Part shown: piece after piece, positions 12,575-25,100 of the stretch
Layout: each line of letters begins with the position of its first letter
Numbering within the stretch: the stretch's first letter is position 1
Source of the DNA: Gnetum montanum
Lineage: Eukaryota; Streptophyta; Gnetopsida; Gnetales; Gnetaceae
Assembly: GCA_015680685.1 (NCBI GenBank)
Contig: MNCI01026431.1
Location: 709,377-773,376, forward strand
Length of the DNA stretch: 64,000 nt
Reading direction: 5' to 3'
Program-made: the position numbers and the translations under genes
Notes under the pieces: generated by a model
What the model was told of the DNA's origin: nothing
What the model saw: the letters and a program-made list of their open reading frames with translations, nothing else
Databases searched by the model: none

Positions 12575-13666
12575 GTCACCACCATTCATTCCTACTCACT
12601 ACTCTTGCTCATCCAAGAGCTGCTCTCGGATCTCGCACATGTGCTCGAGGGTAGTGTAGGCCTCCAACATTGTTTCATCAATGGGCGATGTAGGTGGTGG
12701 TTGTTGCTCCTCTTCTTGGATGGCCTTAGCAGGCATCTTATCTTTCATCATCTCTACCCAAAAAGCAGATAGAGCACATTCAATGGTTTAGTTTATGTAG
12801 TGTGTGATGCCTCCCCTCTTACATTATTTTCTAATGAAACATGGAAAAGGGAATTCCTTCCTTCCACATTCATTTTCTTTAAATCTCTTCTCTATCTCAA
12901 GATAGATTACCTATGGAAGGTTGATGGGGAATTATCCACTTAGAGAGACACATGCATGAGTAGAAAAGATAGCAATCTTGTTTGGCCTCACCCTTAAATT
13001 AAGGTGGAACACCAAAATCTTAAATTATGCATGCTCCACCATGGTGAGCGCACCATACTCCTATGAGGGACTTCATAACATCACTACGTCCATTTCTTCT
13101 TAACGCCAGGATCTACCTACATGGGAATTTCTACAAGGTTGGCCTTGATTTCTGGTAATCCAAGAACTTCTGTAATGCTTTCACTAAGTAGGACACCAAA
13201 ATGTTCTTGATTTTGACCATTGAACTAGCCTGTTGATTGTTCCAGAAGAGATATGTCTCTCCCATGTATCACTCGCTACTAGAAGTGATTGTGGGCCATA
13301 TGGGAGAGCTCTACAACTAAGCTTTGACTTCTGGTGGTGCAAACTAAAAGAAAGGTTTAAATTTTAATTCTTGAAGCATCAATTTCTAAACCTCCCTATT
13401 CATGATCTACCTGAGATAGGCTTCCATCAAGGTCACCTCAAGCTTTGATATTGGTTCAAGTGCCTTATCTTGATGAGACTATTTTTTTGCAATAGCTTCT
13501 TTAAGAATCTATTGGAGAGATTCTACTTTGGGCTCCTCCTAACGAGGTTCCATGGCATGGATCTCTGTTGTTCATGGGGCTACTCTTAGCCCCTTCCTAT
13601 TTTTGGCCATTTTTCCCTTGGTTGGGACTATTCTCCTTCTTGCATGTGCTTTCCTTTAGGTGTCAT
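12575..13666 (-). pseudogene. ORF-X of Element G, N-terminal part
   Basis: The start at 13,666 (MTPKGKHMQEG) is preceded by TTGACCATAG on the coding strand. Downstream it shows 'SESITEVLGLPEIKANL' (about 13,150) and, in another frame, 'IAIFSTHACVSLSG' with 'LEIEKRFKENECGRKEF' (about 12,850-12,970). These match 'IRAPLEEI', 'VTTFSTYVCTTLSDKF' and 'LKIEKHIKYNEQGRKTF' of the Element H copy. It has many stops and frameshifts. It is cut at 12,575 by Element B, so the coiled-coil half is missing. Confidence 0.65.
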
Positions 13667-15723
13667 CTATGGTCAAAACATAACCAAGGATTAGCATTCA
13701 ATGTGTAACTCATAACATTTAAGTACCTTTCTCATTGGGTGATTACACCTTAGGCTAATTTTGGACCATGTCAAATTGATTATTTATATTTTGATGAATT
13801 TTAACTTAGAATGTTACTAGAGCCTTTTGAAAAGGTTTAACTCTCATAATTTGATGTTTAAATGTTGGTTTCTTTATTAAATCTTTGTGGGAGTAAGAAA
13901 TTTTTCTAAACAATTTTTCATCAAAATCTTAAGGTTTGTGACCCCCACAATGAACAACTTACCTTTGCTAGCTACAAGGTTGAAGAATGGAGTAAATTGA
14001 ACAAATGGTTAGGAAGTTATGTCTCTTGCAAGGTTCTAAGCTTTGAAAATTTCAAAAAATACCCCCTTGTTTTGAAGAAAATGTGAAAAAAATTTTAGTG
14101 TTCATGCCTATTTATAAGTGTTTTTGCCTTATGTCAATGGGTTCCCATCAATGAGGTCTCATCAATGGGTTTGATATGTATACAGGGTCCCATTGATGGA
14201 GTTGTAGAAGAAAATTTTTCACAATGAATTTCTTGAAAAATACAAGGACTTGTCTTATGAATTTGAAGTCTACAAAGAGCTAGAAAAGCCATGAACATGA
14301 TGAAAAAATTAGAAGAGGATTTTGGAATTCACAAAAATAGAGAATTTGATTGGAGAATGAACTTTTGGAGAAAATGCCCTAAGTAGCACACAGTTGGATG
14401 CATTGATAGGACACATGAAAGATTTGATTGCTAAAATATCTAAGGATAAAGAACTTAACTAACCCAACCAAGAGATATGCAAGTGGGTCCTTCCCATAGT
14501 AGGCTCATGCCCTTTTTTCCCTTGCAACCTTAACCAAGGAGTCCATGGGCTCCATATTTGATTAATGATGATGCAAAGTTAAGGGCCAAATCTAAAAGAA
14601 TCTACCCAAGAATTTTAACACCTCAAACCAAGACATTGAACAAGAACATGGACAACCTATAGTGAGGTGAGTTATGGAAATCATTGATAGATGAAAGAGA
14701 AAATGGAATGGAATTCCCAATCATGGTCACATGAATCTTGTTATGGATTTTATGGTTAAATGACCTGATGAAGTTCATCCTTAGTCCAGATCAAAACCAA
14801 TCATTTTCAATGACTTTGCATCACCACTCTAAGACTGGTCCATCCCCTCAAGACACATGAATGCTCCCATAAATCAATCACTATTTATTAATTTAGAAGA
14901 AAAGAAAGGAAAGAAGTGAGAAAGGACCTTAGTTAGAGGAGACCTTTAGGTATGGGTAACATGTCTTTCTAGTTCCATAACCAATGCTTGTAGCTCATTA
15001 TTTTTTCTAAGGGATGTACTTTGAATTTCCACCATTCATTTTCTTCTCTCTTTTTTTTTTAATATTTAATGAATTTTTTGAATGGGAACTACACCATGCA
15101 AAGACTTATTTAACTTCCTATTATTGGTCAATGAAAAACAATAACAAATCCATGAAAACACTCATGCACTCAAATAAGTAAAGAGGTACAAAGAGCTTTG
15201 AATCCCCTTGAAGTTACACCCTGTTCAAACCTTTGAATCTTTCCCAAGTTTGGGAACTACCGAGGTCACAAGTTCATTAAAATTTTATTAATGAAAAAGG
15301 GACTTCATATTTCCAAAACAAGGAAAACCATAAAGTTTGTGAATGGGTGGATGACATGGACTCACTGCTTGTTCCATGAAAAATAAACTTTTTCTTATTC
15401 ATCAATCATCAAAATTCAAAAATAAAAACCAAACATTAGCAAGCAATAAAACATTAAGTACAAACCACCATTAGTAAATAGCTATAGCATCACTATGTCC
15501 TATTGGCAAAAAAGCACTTTATTATAAAATAATAAGAAAATACACACCAGAAATAAAGTAGAATATAAAAGAAATTGTAAAATATTCAAGAAAGTTAAAA
15601 CATACTAACGATGTTGTAAAATAAAAATTAGGAAAAAATAATAAAGTGTAAACCAAAAAGTATAAAAAAAAATAAAGTGCAAAACAAAAAATTAGAAAAA
15701 CTAAAGAGCCACTGATATGGTTG
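13667..15723 (-). other. Element G spacer between pol and ORF-X
   Basis: Non-coding by inspection. It carries the blocks shared with A, D, H and J: 14,941-14,980 (minus-strand GAAAGACATGTTACCCATAC) and a block near 14,475-14,545 with 'gggtccttcccatagtaggc'. A T-rich run sits at 15,051-15,062. The part next to pol (15,520-15,700) is A-rich on the plus strand; the open frame on its minus strand is low-complexity and I do not call it a gene. Confidence 0.65.
14105..14200 (-). promoter_or_regulatory. U3-like internal promoter candidate of Element G
   Basis: On the minus strand, repeated CATTGATG and CATTGACAT motifs (14,130-14,200) are followed by TATAAATA (about 14,109-14,116). The U3 of Elements E, F and H has the same CATTGATG/CATTGACAC motifs followed by CTATAAATA or a similar TATA box. 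ORF-X starts about 440 bases downstream. Function inferred. Confidence 0.45.
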
Positions 15724-16900
15724 TTAGGAATGACCATCTCCTCCACAACTAAGTTGAAAGGAGAAGATTTGAAAGATTGAGAGAAGTTATTCATCCAATG
15801 AGGTGTTGCGTGCACTAGCTTGCTTAGGCTCATCAAAAGGTTTTACTTGTTATGTGTTGACCAACTACTTCTTGTTTGAGCTCTCAACTTTGTAAATTAA
15901 CATGACTCTAGAAGGAAAGGTTTCATAAATGATGTAAGGTCCTTTTCATGACATTTGGAACTTAGTTCATTGAGGTACATGTGTGGGGTTCTAGTAGAAG
16001 ACATTGTCTCTAGGTTGTAATTTAACTTTCCTTAGCCTAAGGTCATGGTGTTTTTTGTTGAATGCCTTATGTGCTTCATTCAAGAACAAGGTGACCAATC
16101 AATTCTCATCTAGCACATTAAGGTTGATCAATCTTTCTTTTTATGCTAGGCTAAGATCAAGGTCTAAGTCACATGCTATTGAAAGTGTATGGAGCTCGGA
16201 TTGAATGGAAAGAATTAGAAGTTTTCCATACACCAGCTCATAGGGAGAGTAGCCTATAGAGGGTTTTCATGTGAAGTGTTAGGCCCAAAGGGCATCGTTG
16301 AGTTTCATGCTCTAGTCTCTCTTATATTTGCTAACTGTTCTTATTAAGATCTTTGTGATCGACCTATTGGTGACTTCAACTTGATCATTGGCTTAGGGAT
16401 GATAGGATGTTGCTAGTTTATGTTTGACCTCCAAGCATTCCATGAGCTTGCAAAATGTTATGCCTGTAAAGTGAGTACCATTGTTAGAAATTAGTGCACA
16501 TGGCACTCCAAACCTATTTACAATATTTTTTTGTACAAACTAAGTAATAGTAAAAGATGTACAATCAGTTATGGCTATTTCTTCTGCCCATTTGGTACAA
16601 TAGTCAATAATGACTATTATTTATGCCTTNAGCATTTACAATAGCACATGAATTAGTAAGTGTTCCTTAAGATTGTTGGCCAATAATACCCTGCCATTAG
16701 GATCTTAATGGCTATGCATCTCCTTACATAGTGGTCCCCACAAGGACCCTCATGAGCATCTTGGAAAACTTGTAGTTGATTAGCATCAGGGACATACCAA
16801 CAAACCAAGCCATTAGTGCACATCTTGTACAGGTGTCTATTGATTTTCATGAAGTGTTTGGTAGATGAAGAAAGTATTATTTCTTCCAATGGTCTAACTC
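15724..16900 (-). pseudogene. Element G integrase
   Basis: The N-terminal zinc-binding region includes 'LYKMCTNGLVCWYVPD' and 'GDHYVRRC' and ends 'MAGYYWPTI' (16,653-16,889). The catalytic core is broken but recognisable: 'LISNNGTHFTGITF' (about 16,475; the second catalytic Asp is Asn) and 'EVTNRSITKIL' (about 16,340). The C-terminal half has 'WA-HFT-KPSIGYSPYELVYGKL' (about 16,250) and 'HDLRLRKVKLQPRDNV' (about 16,050). The end is near a TAA at 15,724. A single N is at 16,630. Multiple stops, so inactive. Confidence 0.8.
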
Positions 16901-16949
16901 TTGTGGCATCTCCTAAGTAAGAAGATAAGTAAGGATGTTATCATACCAC

Positions 16950-18260
16950 TTAGGTTCAACAAGCACCTATTCATTTATTACACTAAGAAAGAGGAGTTCA
17001 TCAGGAAATTGATTAGATCACAAGCTCTCCTCCTCTTTGTGATCCCATCATAATCAAGACAAGTGATCAATGATCACATTCTCAGATTCTTTTCAGACTA
17101 CCATTGTAAGATCAAACTCTAGTAAGATCAGCAACCACTGTATGACATAGGGGCTCACCATTAGCTTGTTCATGAGGAAGCGAATGGCACTATGATTAGT
17201 ATGCACAAATACCTTGTATCCAAGCACATAGTGCCTAAAATTCTCCAAGGCATACATCACTATCATTAGCTCTTTTTCTGTTGTGGTGTAATTGAGCTAT
17301 GCACCCACAATGCTTTAGCTTATGCAATGAATATAATAGAGATGTTTTTGATCATCCTACTACATAAGCATAGCTCCTTGGGAATAATTTAATGAATTCA
17401 TCGTGATGTGAAATGGATGGAACTAATCAGGTGCTCATAGAATTAGAGATTCTACAAGCTTCTTCTTGAGCTACTAGAATGCATTTTTAAGCTCTACCAA
17501 TGATTTAGTGATTGTAGAGAAATTCTCTATGAATTGTTGGTAGTAGCTAGTGTGTCCAAGGAATGTCCAGAAATCTTTAATGGTTTCCAGTTGGTAGGTT
17601 ATTCCTTGAAGGGTCCTAATCTTTTCAAGGTTCATCTCAATCCTTGCTTGTGAGATTTTATGCCCCAACATAATAGCCACCTAGACCATGAGATGGCTCT
17701 TCTACCAATTAAGTCAAAGATTGGTCTCCACGCACCTTTTAAGAACTTACTCAAGGTAGTCTAGGGCTTACTCAAACATAACACCATAGGTAGAGAAGTT
17801 ATTTATGAAGACTTTCATCCCACTCCTAATCTATTACTAAAAAATCCTAAGGACAAGGTGTTGGAATGTTGCAAGGGCATTGCACAGACCAAAAGACATC
17901 TTTTTACATGAAAAAGTTTCCCATGGACTTGAAAATGTTATTTTGACCTAATCTTCTGATGTGATCTGAATCTAGTTATAGCCACTATAACCATCCAAAA
18001 ACCTATAATAGCAATGCCCAAAGATAGCATCTAACACTTGGTCCAAAAATGGTAATGAAAAATGATCTTTGAACATTTCCATGTTCAACAACCTGAAATC
18101 AATATAGAACAACCACTTGCCATCTTTCTTTCACATAATCACAAGTGGGCTAACCCACTTGCTATCTACAAATGAATAGGCAAACCCTACCTTGAGGAGT
18201 TGTTCAATTTTCTATTTAATGATCTACTTCAGTTTGGGATTTAGCCACCTCTACAACTAC
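16950..18260 (-). pseudogene. Element G reverse transcriptase-RNase H
   Basis: The RT fingers/palm has 'FYIDFRLLNMEMFKDHFSLP' (about 18,040-18,120) and 'YYRFLDGYSGYN' (about 17,990). The catalytic box reads FINNFSTYG (about 17,785-17,815) where active relatives have FMDDFS-YG, so both Asp are lost. 'LGHKISQARIEMNLEKI' and 'FWTFLGHTSYYQQFIENFS' follow (17,500-17,680). RNase H has 'TTTEKELIVMVYALENFRHY' (about 17,230-17,295) and 'HTNHSAI' (about 17,190; Asp to Asn). Several TAG stops. Confidence 0.85.
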
Positions 18261-18719
18261 CTATTTGGCTTGATGGAAGAATCACTATAGATGTAATTCT
18301 ACCATATATAAATATCAATCCATGTGATTTTAGGATATGACCAAGCAAAGGTTGTTGGCCATTTGTTAACCACATTTAGCAATTTCTCTTTCTATTCAGG
18401 AGCAAGATTGGCATTGATTATTACTAGCTTGCCATTTTTCAGAAATGCATATTCCATGTCAATAGGTAGAGTTTTCAACTCTAAGGGCTTTTATTTAAAA
18501 TTTTCAGGATTTCCAACTCTTCCCAGTAAGTATCATCATGTTCATCATTGAAGAGTTGGTGATGAACTTGCTTCAATTCATTCATGCCTTTAACATAGGC
18601 ACAAGTTAGGCTCTTAGTTGGTTCTATGCAAAGTGTGATGCTTTTAGAATCACCCATCAACCACTAGGTCCCCTTCTATTTTGTGGCTACTGTGTATAGG
18701 AACTTTTGAATTTCAAATT

Positions 18720-19200
18720 CATCTACACACTATTTTCATGCTTTGATTGATGTGCTTTTGATAGACCATAACTCCTACATATCATTGCACCTAGTATCAT
18801 TGTACATGATGCATGGAACTCTCTTCTTCTCAATCTTTCCAAAAGCATTTTTCTTAAAAATTTATAGAGAAAGATCTTTGATGCTCATTTGTGCATCAAG
18901 AATGCTTAACCAAGCCCTTCCCATAATGACTGAAAAGTTTCTCTTATAGTTATCAACCTTGATCACCATGAAATGGGTAGGATAGGATTAGCCTTAAACA
19001 ATGGTCATAATGTCTATCACCAATTTCAAGGAAATAGTGATGGACTGATCTATCAATTCTATATGATTGTTGCTCTTCTTGAAAGAAGGTACATTCTAGG
19101 CTTTCTATAATTCATGATAAATCAAATTAACACTAGAACCTAAATTAAGAAGAGCCTTGCATGGATCATTTCCAATGATTTGCATGTAGATTATGGGACT
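18720..19200 (-). pseudogene. Element G protease
   Basis: The active-site segment reads ALLNLGSSVNLI (about 19,120-19,156), so the catalytic Asp is Asn (a G-to-A change on the coding strand). The second conserved segment, VIMGRAWLSILDA (about 18,895-18,935), is intact. The enzyme would cleave the Gag-Pol polyprotein in an active element. The linker to RT (about 18,270-18,700) has no distinct motif. Confidence 0.75.
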
Positions 19201-21680
19201 TCTAGGATCAGCTCTTTTCCTAGGAAGGTTACCAACCTTGATTCAATTGGATACAACATGGGTTAACATGACTGTGCGGATCTTGGAAGGCATTTGGTTT
19301 GAAGGGTTGTCAAAAGGAATAGATGCAAAGGATAAAGGAGACACAAAGTGATTAGCCACATAAGTCAATGAAGGCTTTGTAGGGCTATTGGTTTCAAAGG
19401 ATGGTTTTTTTCTAGGTTTGGGTTTCAAACCACTTAGCAAAAAAACTAGTTGTAAGTTAATAGCCCTAATAGGATAGGAGATAATTGGGTTGATGGTGGA
19501 GGGGAATGTGCAAAAGGATGAAGAGGATGATAAGGATACAAGGATTTCACTCTATGAGATGGAGAATGAGTTTTGTAATACCTCAAAGGCTAGTAGTGAT
19601 GCTGAAAATAGATGTGACTAGAAGAATCACATTGAGACATGGGTTGTTAAACATAGTACCCATACGAATCTAGCTACTTGTAAGGGTATTGTTGCCTTGG
19701 CAATGGCATCCCCTACAACTATCAGTGCTACCAATGCTAACATTGCTCATATGGTTGTGGTGGAGCTCCAGTTGGATAATAAGCTTGTTGTTGGTGGAAC
19801 TACCTATGATTACCTTGAGGATCAGGCAATCTTCTAGGTGTTTTCCTTCTTACTAGTCTAGGATTCAGAGTGTATACCCTAGAATTCTGTAAGTGTGACA
19901 CAACATGGCAACATCCCTTCAAATTTTCATATTAACAAATATCACACCCACCATCATCACCTAATTCTAATTTCATAACCTCTTCTACTATAGCAGCTTT
20001 GCCCCTTTCCCTTTAGTAGGCATGTTCAGCTTTCTTTCTTCTCCTACGATCACAATCATTGCCTTGTTCTTTAGATTCCTCTATAATTTTCAAGGTAGTT
20101 TAGAATTTTTCATCCAAAGTTTCCACATCTTATCCACTTAGGCAAAAATTTTAGAAATAGATTTTTGAATTGGCAAGATTTTTTGTTGCACCACTTCATC
20201 AAGTGACACCTCCCCCTCACTATCACAAAATTAGACCTTCCTTTTTCTAATGGAAGTGTCTCGGTTATATTCTTTAGCACTTTCCCATTTTTTCAATTCA
20301 CCTTCTTCTTTTGTAACTTGCTTAATCAGCCTTTGAATCTAATGGATCCTTAGTTTTGATAATCTCCCTTGGGCATAGATCCTAAGGATTCTTCTTGTTG
20401 CTAATCAAATCCCATCTATGATATGGTGAAGCTACTCCCATTGAGAATAACCATGGCTAGGATATTTATACAAAAGAGAGTAACACCTATCCATGGCTAC
20501 ATCCAAGGGTTCATGTCTTCATTGATGTCAGCCTCAAATTTGCTTTCTCAAATTGGAACCTCTAGAGTACATCTAATATTTGTCAGTAAAAATCTCAAGC
20601 ATCATACTCCATCTGCAAATTGATTCCAGCTCCAAGGAGTGGTACCAACTCTCTGCTTCTTTTGTGAGTAACTTGAAAAATATTTTAAGCTTCTATCAAT
20701 AATTCTATATGATTTACAAGGCACATTCATCATGAAAGGCTTGGTGATGGGTTTGCATATCTAAGTTATATCCCCCCTCAAATCTAGGGATATTATTTAT
20801 ATCCAACCTCTTGATTCTGCTATGTTTCACATGACTGGTTGGAATTCTAACTACCTCTACAATGTTCAACATAATTCGAGTTGTAACTAAAGTCTCATCA
20901 TTGTCATGATTTTGGTGATGTCTATGATGTCTTCTACTACCCCTTTAGTCATGGCAAGGCCTACATTCATTGTATTATCGTTAACCTCCATCATAGTTTC
21001 ATTTCCTCTGGTTTTGATCACATTTAGAGGAAGAAGATACAAATGAAGAGGATGAAGAGGGAGGAGGACTGCCACCACCATGATATCTACCACCTCCTCT
21101 CCGCTTTTCATGACCATGATCATTAGGTTTATTGTCATCACTATGCTTGCTTGATCCCCTACCTTGACTCCCACTTCTGCATAAACCATGATTGTTAATA
21201 GTGGACTATAAGTTTAAGTTCAAGCCCCCTTCACTAAAGTCAAGGGGTGGAGAACCCTCATGTTTAAAACCCCCAAAGGGAAGGTCTCCATTATCATTTT
21301 GATTTAGTAAAAACAAGGGGTTAGTGAATAGTTTCTTCTTCATGGCACTTCTCTTGGTACCAATCTCATTTGCATTATTTTTCTATGGAACATTAGTCTT
21401 GATAGTCATGGTCCTACACAATGTATTCACCATGAAGATCCTAGATTCCCAACCTCTTAAAAGTTTGGAGTAGCATCCTAGGAACAGATCAGTCAAGAGG
21501 CAACACAATGTTACCCTCCATATCTCTCCACCATAGTTGTTCATCCTTATGCAAGATGAAGGTAAAATTAAGTACAAACTCATCTGGATGAGTGTACACC
21601 ACTTTGAGTTCTTGGGGCATTGGTGGTTTTAATTCATGATGCCTATTAGAAGAAGATATTTTGGAGAAGATATTTTGGAT
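19200..21680 (-). pseudogene. Element G gag
   Basis: The N-terminal part shows 'ELKVVYTHPDEFVLNFTFI' and 'DMEGNIVLPLD' (21,500-21,620), shared with D and H. The central capsid region is near 20,350-20,900. A zinc-knuckle relic, 'GGCDIC-Y-NLKGCCHVVSHL', is at about 19,895-19,955. A long His/Pro/Tyr/Gln-rich tail leads to the protease. Frames are broken by stops and shifts, with many TAG. Confidence 0.7.
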
Positions 21681-21833
21681 TAAAAGAAAAATTTAGTGTG
21701 TTTTAATTATAATTTTTATTTTTATTTTTCAAATGATTGCAACTTTAGGGTTCATTCTAACAATTTTAAATAATTTTCACTAATTCCTAGATAGCACATG
21801 TATCAAATTACATATCCCTAGCAATGATGTGAA
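21681..21833 (-). other. Element G leader and primer-binding site
   Basis: Next to the LTR, on the minus strand, the sequence CACATCATTGCTAGGGAT (about 21,813-21,830) is a strongly degenerate tRNA-Asp primer site, recognisable by comparison with Elements E and J. The rest is T/A-rich leader. Confidence 0.55.
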
Positions 21834-22164
21834 TGATGAGTGGTGAGTAGACCCTATGCCCAACCATATGAATCACTAAGCATTCACTCACGATCTAGTT
21901 GAATTCCATGGACTTATAGCCTTCTAAGTACACTGGTCTCTAGCAAGTGAAAGTAACTATTATAATCTTTGTCTTCACTTGTGAAATGCAAAGGTATGGT
22001 TAAGTGCAACTAAGGCATACGATTTTTTTTTTTTTTTGTTTTATTTTTACACCACCTAAGAATAAAGAACAATGAATAAAAGTTATTTAATTGCTAATTG
22101 AATCTAACTAGCTAACATTTAACTAATCCTAACATAAGCATCCATTCCCACTTACCATACACAT
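21834..22164 (-). repeat. Element G 5' LTR, truncated
   Basis: It begins at 21,834 with TGATGAGTGG (the minus-strand LTR end). The first 330 bases match the LTRs of E, F and A's 5' LTR, including a 15-T run at 22,023-22,037. At about 22,164 ('cacatcttgga') it changes abruptly to protease/gag sequence of Element E. The U3 half is gone. Confidence 0.8.
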
Positions 22165-25100
22165 CTTGGAAAGGTTGCCAGCCTTTATCCAATCTATGAC
22201 TACACTAGTCAACATGACAATGTGGATCCAAGGACATGTTTGATTTGAAGGTGACTCAATGATATTCTTAGAGGTATATGTAATGAGGTTAGTAGCCATG
22301 GATGTTTGCGAGAATTTTATAGGGCTATTGGTTCTAAAGAATAGCCTCTTACAAGGCTTTGGTTCAAGACCACTCTAATGGATATTCAAATATAGATTCA
22401 CTACCCTTAGGCATTTCATTATTATGGCTATGTGTGGATTTCACCCTACATAGATGGAGTAGATGGCAAAGGTGTAGTGGGTTGTGATGCATGAGTTGAT
22501 GGGTTCTAAGGAGAATGAAAGAAAAAAGGAAACTTTCATCTTAGAGAAGATGCACTTTAGTATTCTAGAGGATAGTAGTGGTAAGGGAAGGAGGCATGGC
22601 TAGAGGGTTCACATAGTGATACATGTTGTTAGACACAATATCCATAAGGGTTAGGTTACCTATAGGGATATTATTAGTGTAGTGATGGCATCCCCCATGA
22701 TTGTGGGTGATGCCACTACTAATACTACTCCTGAGGTTGTGATGGTGCTCCACATGGATAATATGTTTGTTGGTGGAACTACTGCATGTAGTTCCCTTGT
22801 GGGTAAGACAACTGCCTTGGTTTTTTTCATTTTTTAAATTTTTGATTTAACACATATACTCCAAATTCCTATATATCTAATAGCACTTGACAACATCCCT
22901 TAGGATGTTCATATTGAAAAATTTTACAACCATCAATATCTATTTCAGAATCTACAACCTCTTCTACTATTGTAGCTTTATCTTTCTTTTTGTAATAACC
23001 TTATTCTACATCCTTTTTCTTCCTTCTTTCTTGATCACTATTTCCTTGGTCTCTTCTTTTCTCTATAATTTTTAGAGTTGTTTGGAACTTTTCATCGAAA
23101 GAATCCCACATCTTATCCATCTTAGTCAATATTTTAGTGACAAATTTTTGTATCGGCAATTTTTTCCTCTAAACTACTTTATCAAGTAGTGCTTCCTCTT
23201 TAGGGTCATAGAAATGCACCTCCCTTTTGTGAATGGAGGGGTCCCTTTTGTGCTCCTCTACGCTTTCATGCTTTTTGAGCTCTCCTTCTTCTTTGGTCAC
23301 TTGATCTATTAACCTTTGAATCTAATGGGCCCACATCTCAAAAAGTCTTCCATAGGCATAGATCCCAAGGGTTTTCATATTTTTTTGAGCCCATCTATGA
23401 TATGGTAGAGCTGATCTCTTTGGGAGTATCCATGGCTTGGGCATTAGTGTAGAAGAGAAGAGTACCTACCGAAGGCTACATCCAAGGACTCATGATTTCC
23501 TTGTTTCCATCCTTGGATCTATATCTACAATTTGGATACTCTGGAGTACATTTTGTATTTATCATTAAAGAGTTTGGTGTAGGGACACCTCTTCCAATTT
23601 CTTTCTATCACCCTACATGTTATCTATCTTTTTGAGTTGATTTTATTGATGCTGCTTAGATGTTCTAGCATTTTTGGAGGTGTTTTGGCTTATTTTGATA
23701 AGTTTAAGAGGTTCTAAGATCTATGGGAACTTATTGAGAGGCATCCAAAGGCTTTTAATATAAAAAAAAAGCACTTTTATTTTTGTCACCCACAAGATAG
23801 ACGTCTTTGAAAAAAGAAAGACATATTTTCTAAAGTGAAGACATCTCTAGTCCATAGAAGATGTCTCCCAATAATAGTAGATGTCTCTCTCAAGAGCAAG
23901 GCTTTCATAAAAGAAGTCTACATGAAGCTATGGATGACCTAGATGCATTGGGAAACTTCCAAAAATGCCCCTTCCAATTCAAAAAATAACTAAAGCAAGA
24001 TGGAAACAACCAGGGAGAAGGTGAGACAACTTGGAAAATAGCTAGAGAATCTCAAGTTAAGTTGAGAAAAGGTTTCTAGGTTTTTTACCTTCTGGTTGCT
24101 TATAAATATTGATGTATTTCACCATTGTAAGTGTTGTAGTACTAAGTGCCATAGTGCAAACGTCAATGGCCAAACATCCCAATAGATGGTAAGAGAGAGA
24201 GCTCTTGAGGAAAGAGATCTTGTGCAAGGAAGTTGAGTGAGAGGCAAGGAAGAGCACTTGAGAGATATTAGCAGAATCTCTTATAAATGTCTTTTCTTGA
24301 GCTTGGGTTCCATTGTGAGCAATTGAGGATTAAGAGAGGACAAGTTTGGCCTCTATGATCCTTGGGAGAGTTGTGAGTTGAGTTTGGATCCTCATCTTTG
24401 ATGTATTTTCTATGTATTTTGAGAATTTTCTTAATATAAGAAATATTTTCTTTATTTTATTATGTTATTGGGTCCTACTTGGAAGTTTTGGCTTGGGTCC
24501 TATTGGGATCTATTGAGATGCAACACACCTGCACTAGAGTTCCAACATAGTACTTCATTAGTGAATGGATTCTAGTGCTAAGGACCAGTACTAGCTTTCA
24601 ACTTCCTTGATGAGTGGCCTTGGGAACAACTTTATCTTCTACCATTCATTCTCTATGTTTTGTAATGCACAGACATCATTGAAGGCTTGAAGATGATTTT
24701 GTGGATTTAAATTATATTCCCTTTTGAACCTAAGAATATTGTTCATATCCAACCTCCTGATTTGGCTATCTTTCAAGTACCTTATAGGTATCTACACTAC
24801 CTCTAAAATGTCCAACATGTTTTAGATAGCTAGCAAAGCATCATCACAGTCATGTCAATCACAATGACCCCTATCATGGCCATGATGTCTACAATGAGTC
24901 TTGTTGTGTCTTCTTACATGATGATGCAAACCCCCCCCCCCCCGAAACCTCGTGGTTATCCTTGCCCCTATTTTTGATCATCCCAATGAAACTTGCATTC
25001 ATTTTTGTCTCACTAATCATCTCCATCTTGATCTTAACTATCCCTCCTTTTGTCTTAGGTCCTCTTCGCCTTATCAAAGTTTGAGGAGGAAGATGAAGAG

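Larger units (their letters stand above)
12575..22164 (-). mobile_element. Element G: gypsy element with pol and ORF-X, both ends truncated
   Basis: On the minus strand it reads partial 5' LTR (21,834-22,164), primer site, gag, PR, RT/RNase H, IN, spacer and the beginning of ORF-X (13,666 down to 12,575), where Element B interrupts it. It shows that ORF-X follows pol in a pol-bearing relative of A and J. The upstream end is lost at a junction with the gag of Element E near 22,164. Confidence 0.8.

Noticed and set aside
15522-15836. Minus-strand open frame of 104 codons rich in Phe, Leu and Tyr, resembling a membrane protein
   Set aside because: It lies in an A-rich plus-strand tract at the pol/spacer boundary of Element G. 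The hydrophobicity comes from base composition and it overlaps the end of integrase.
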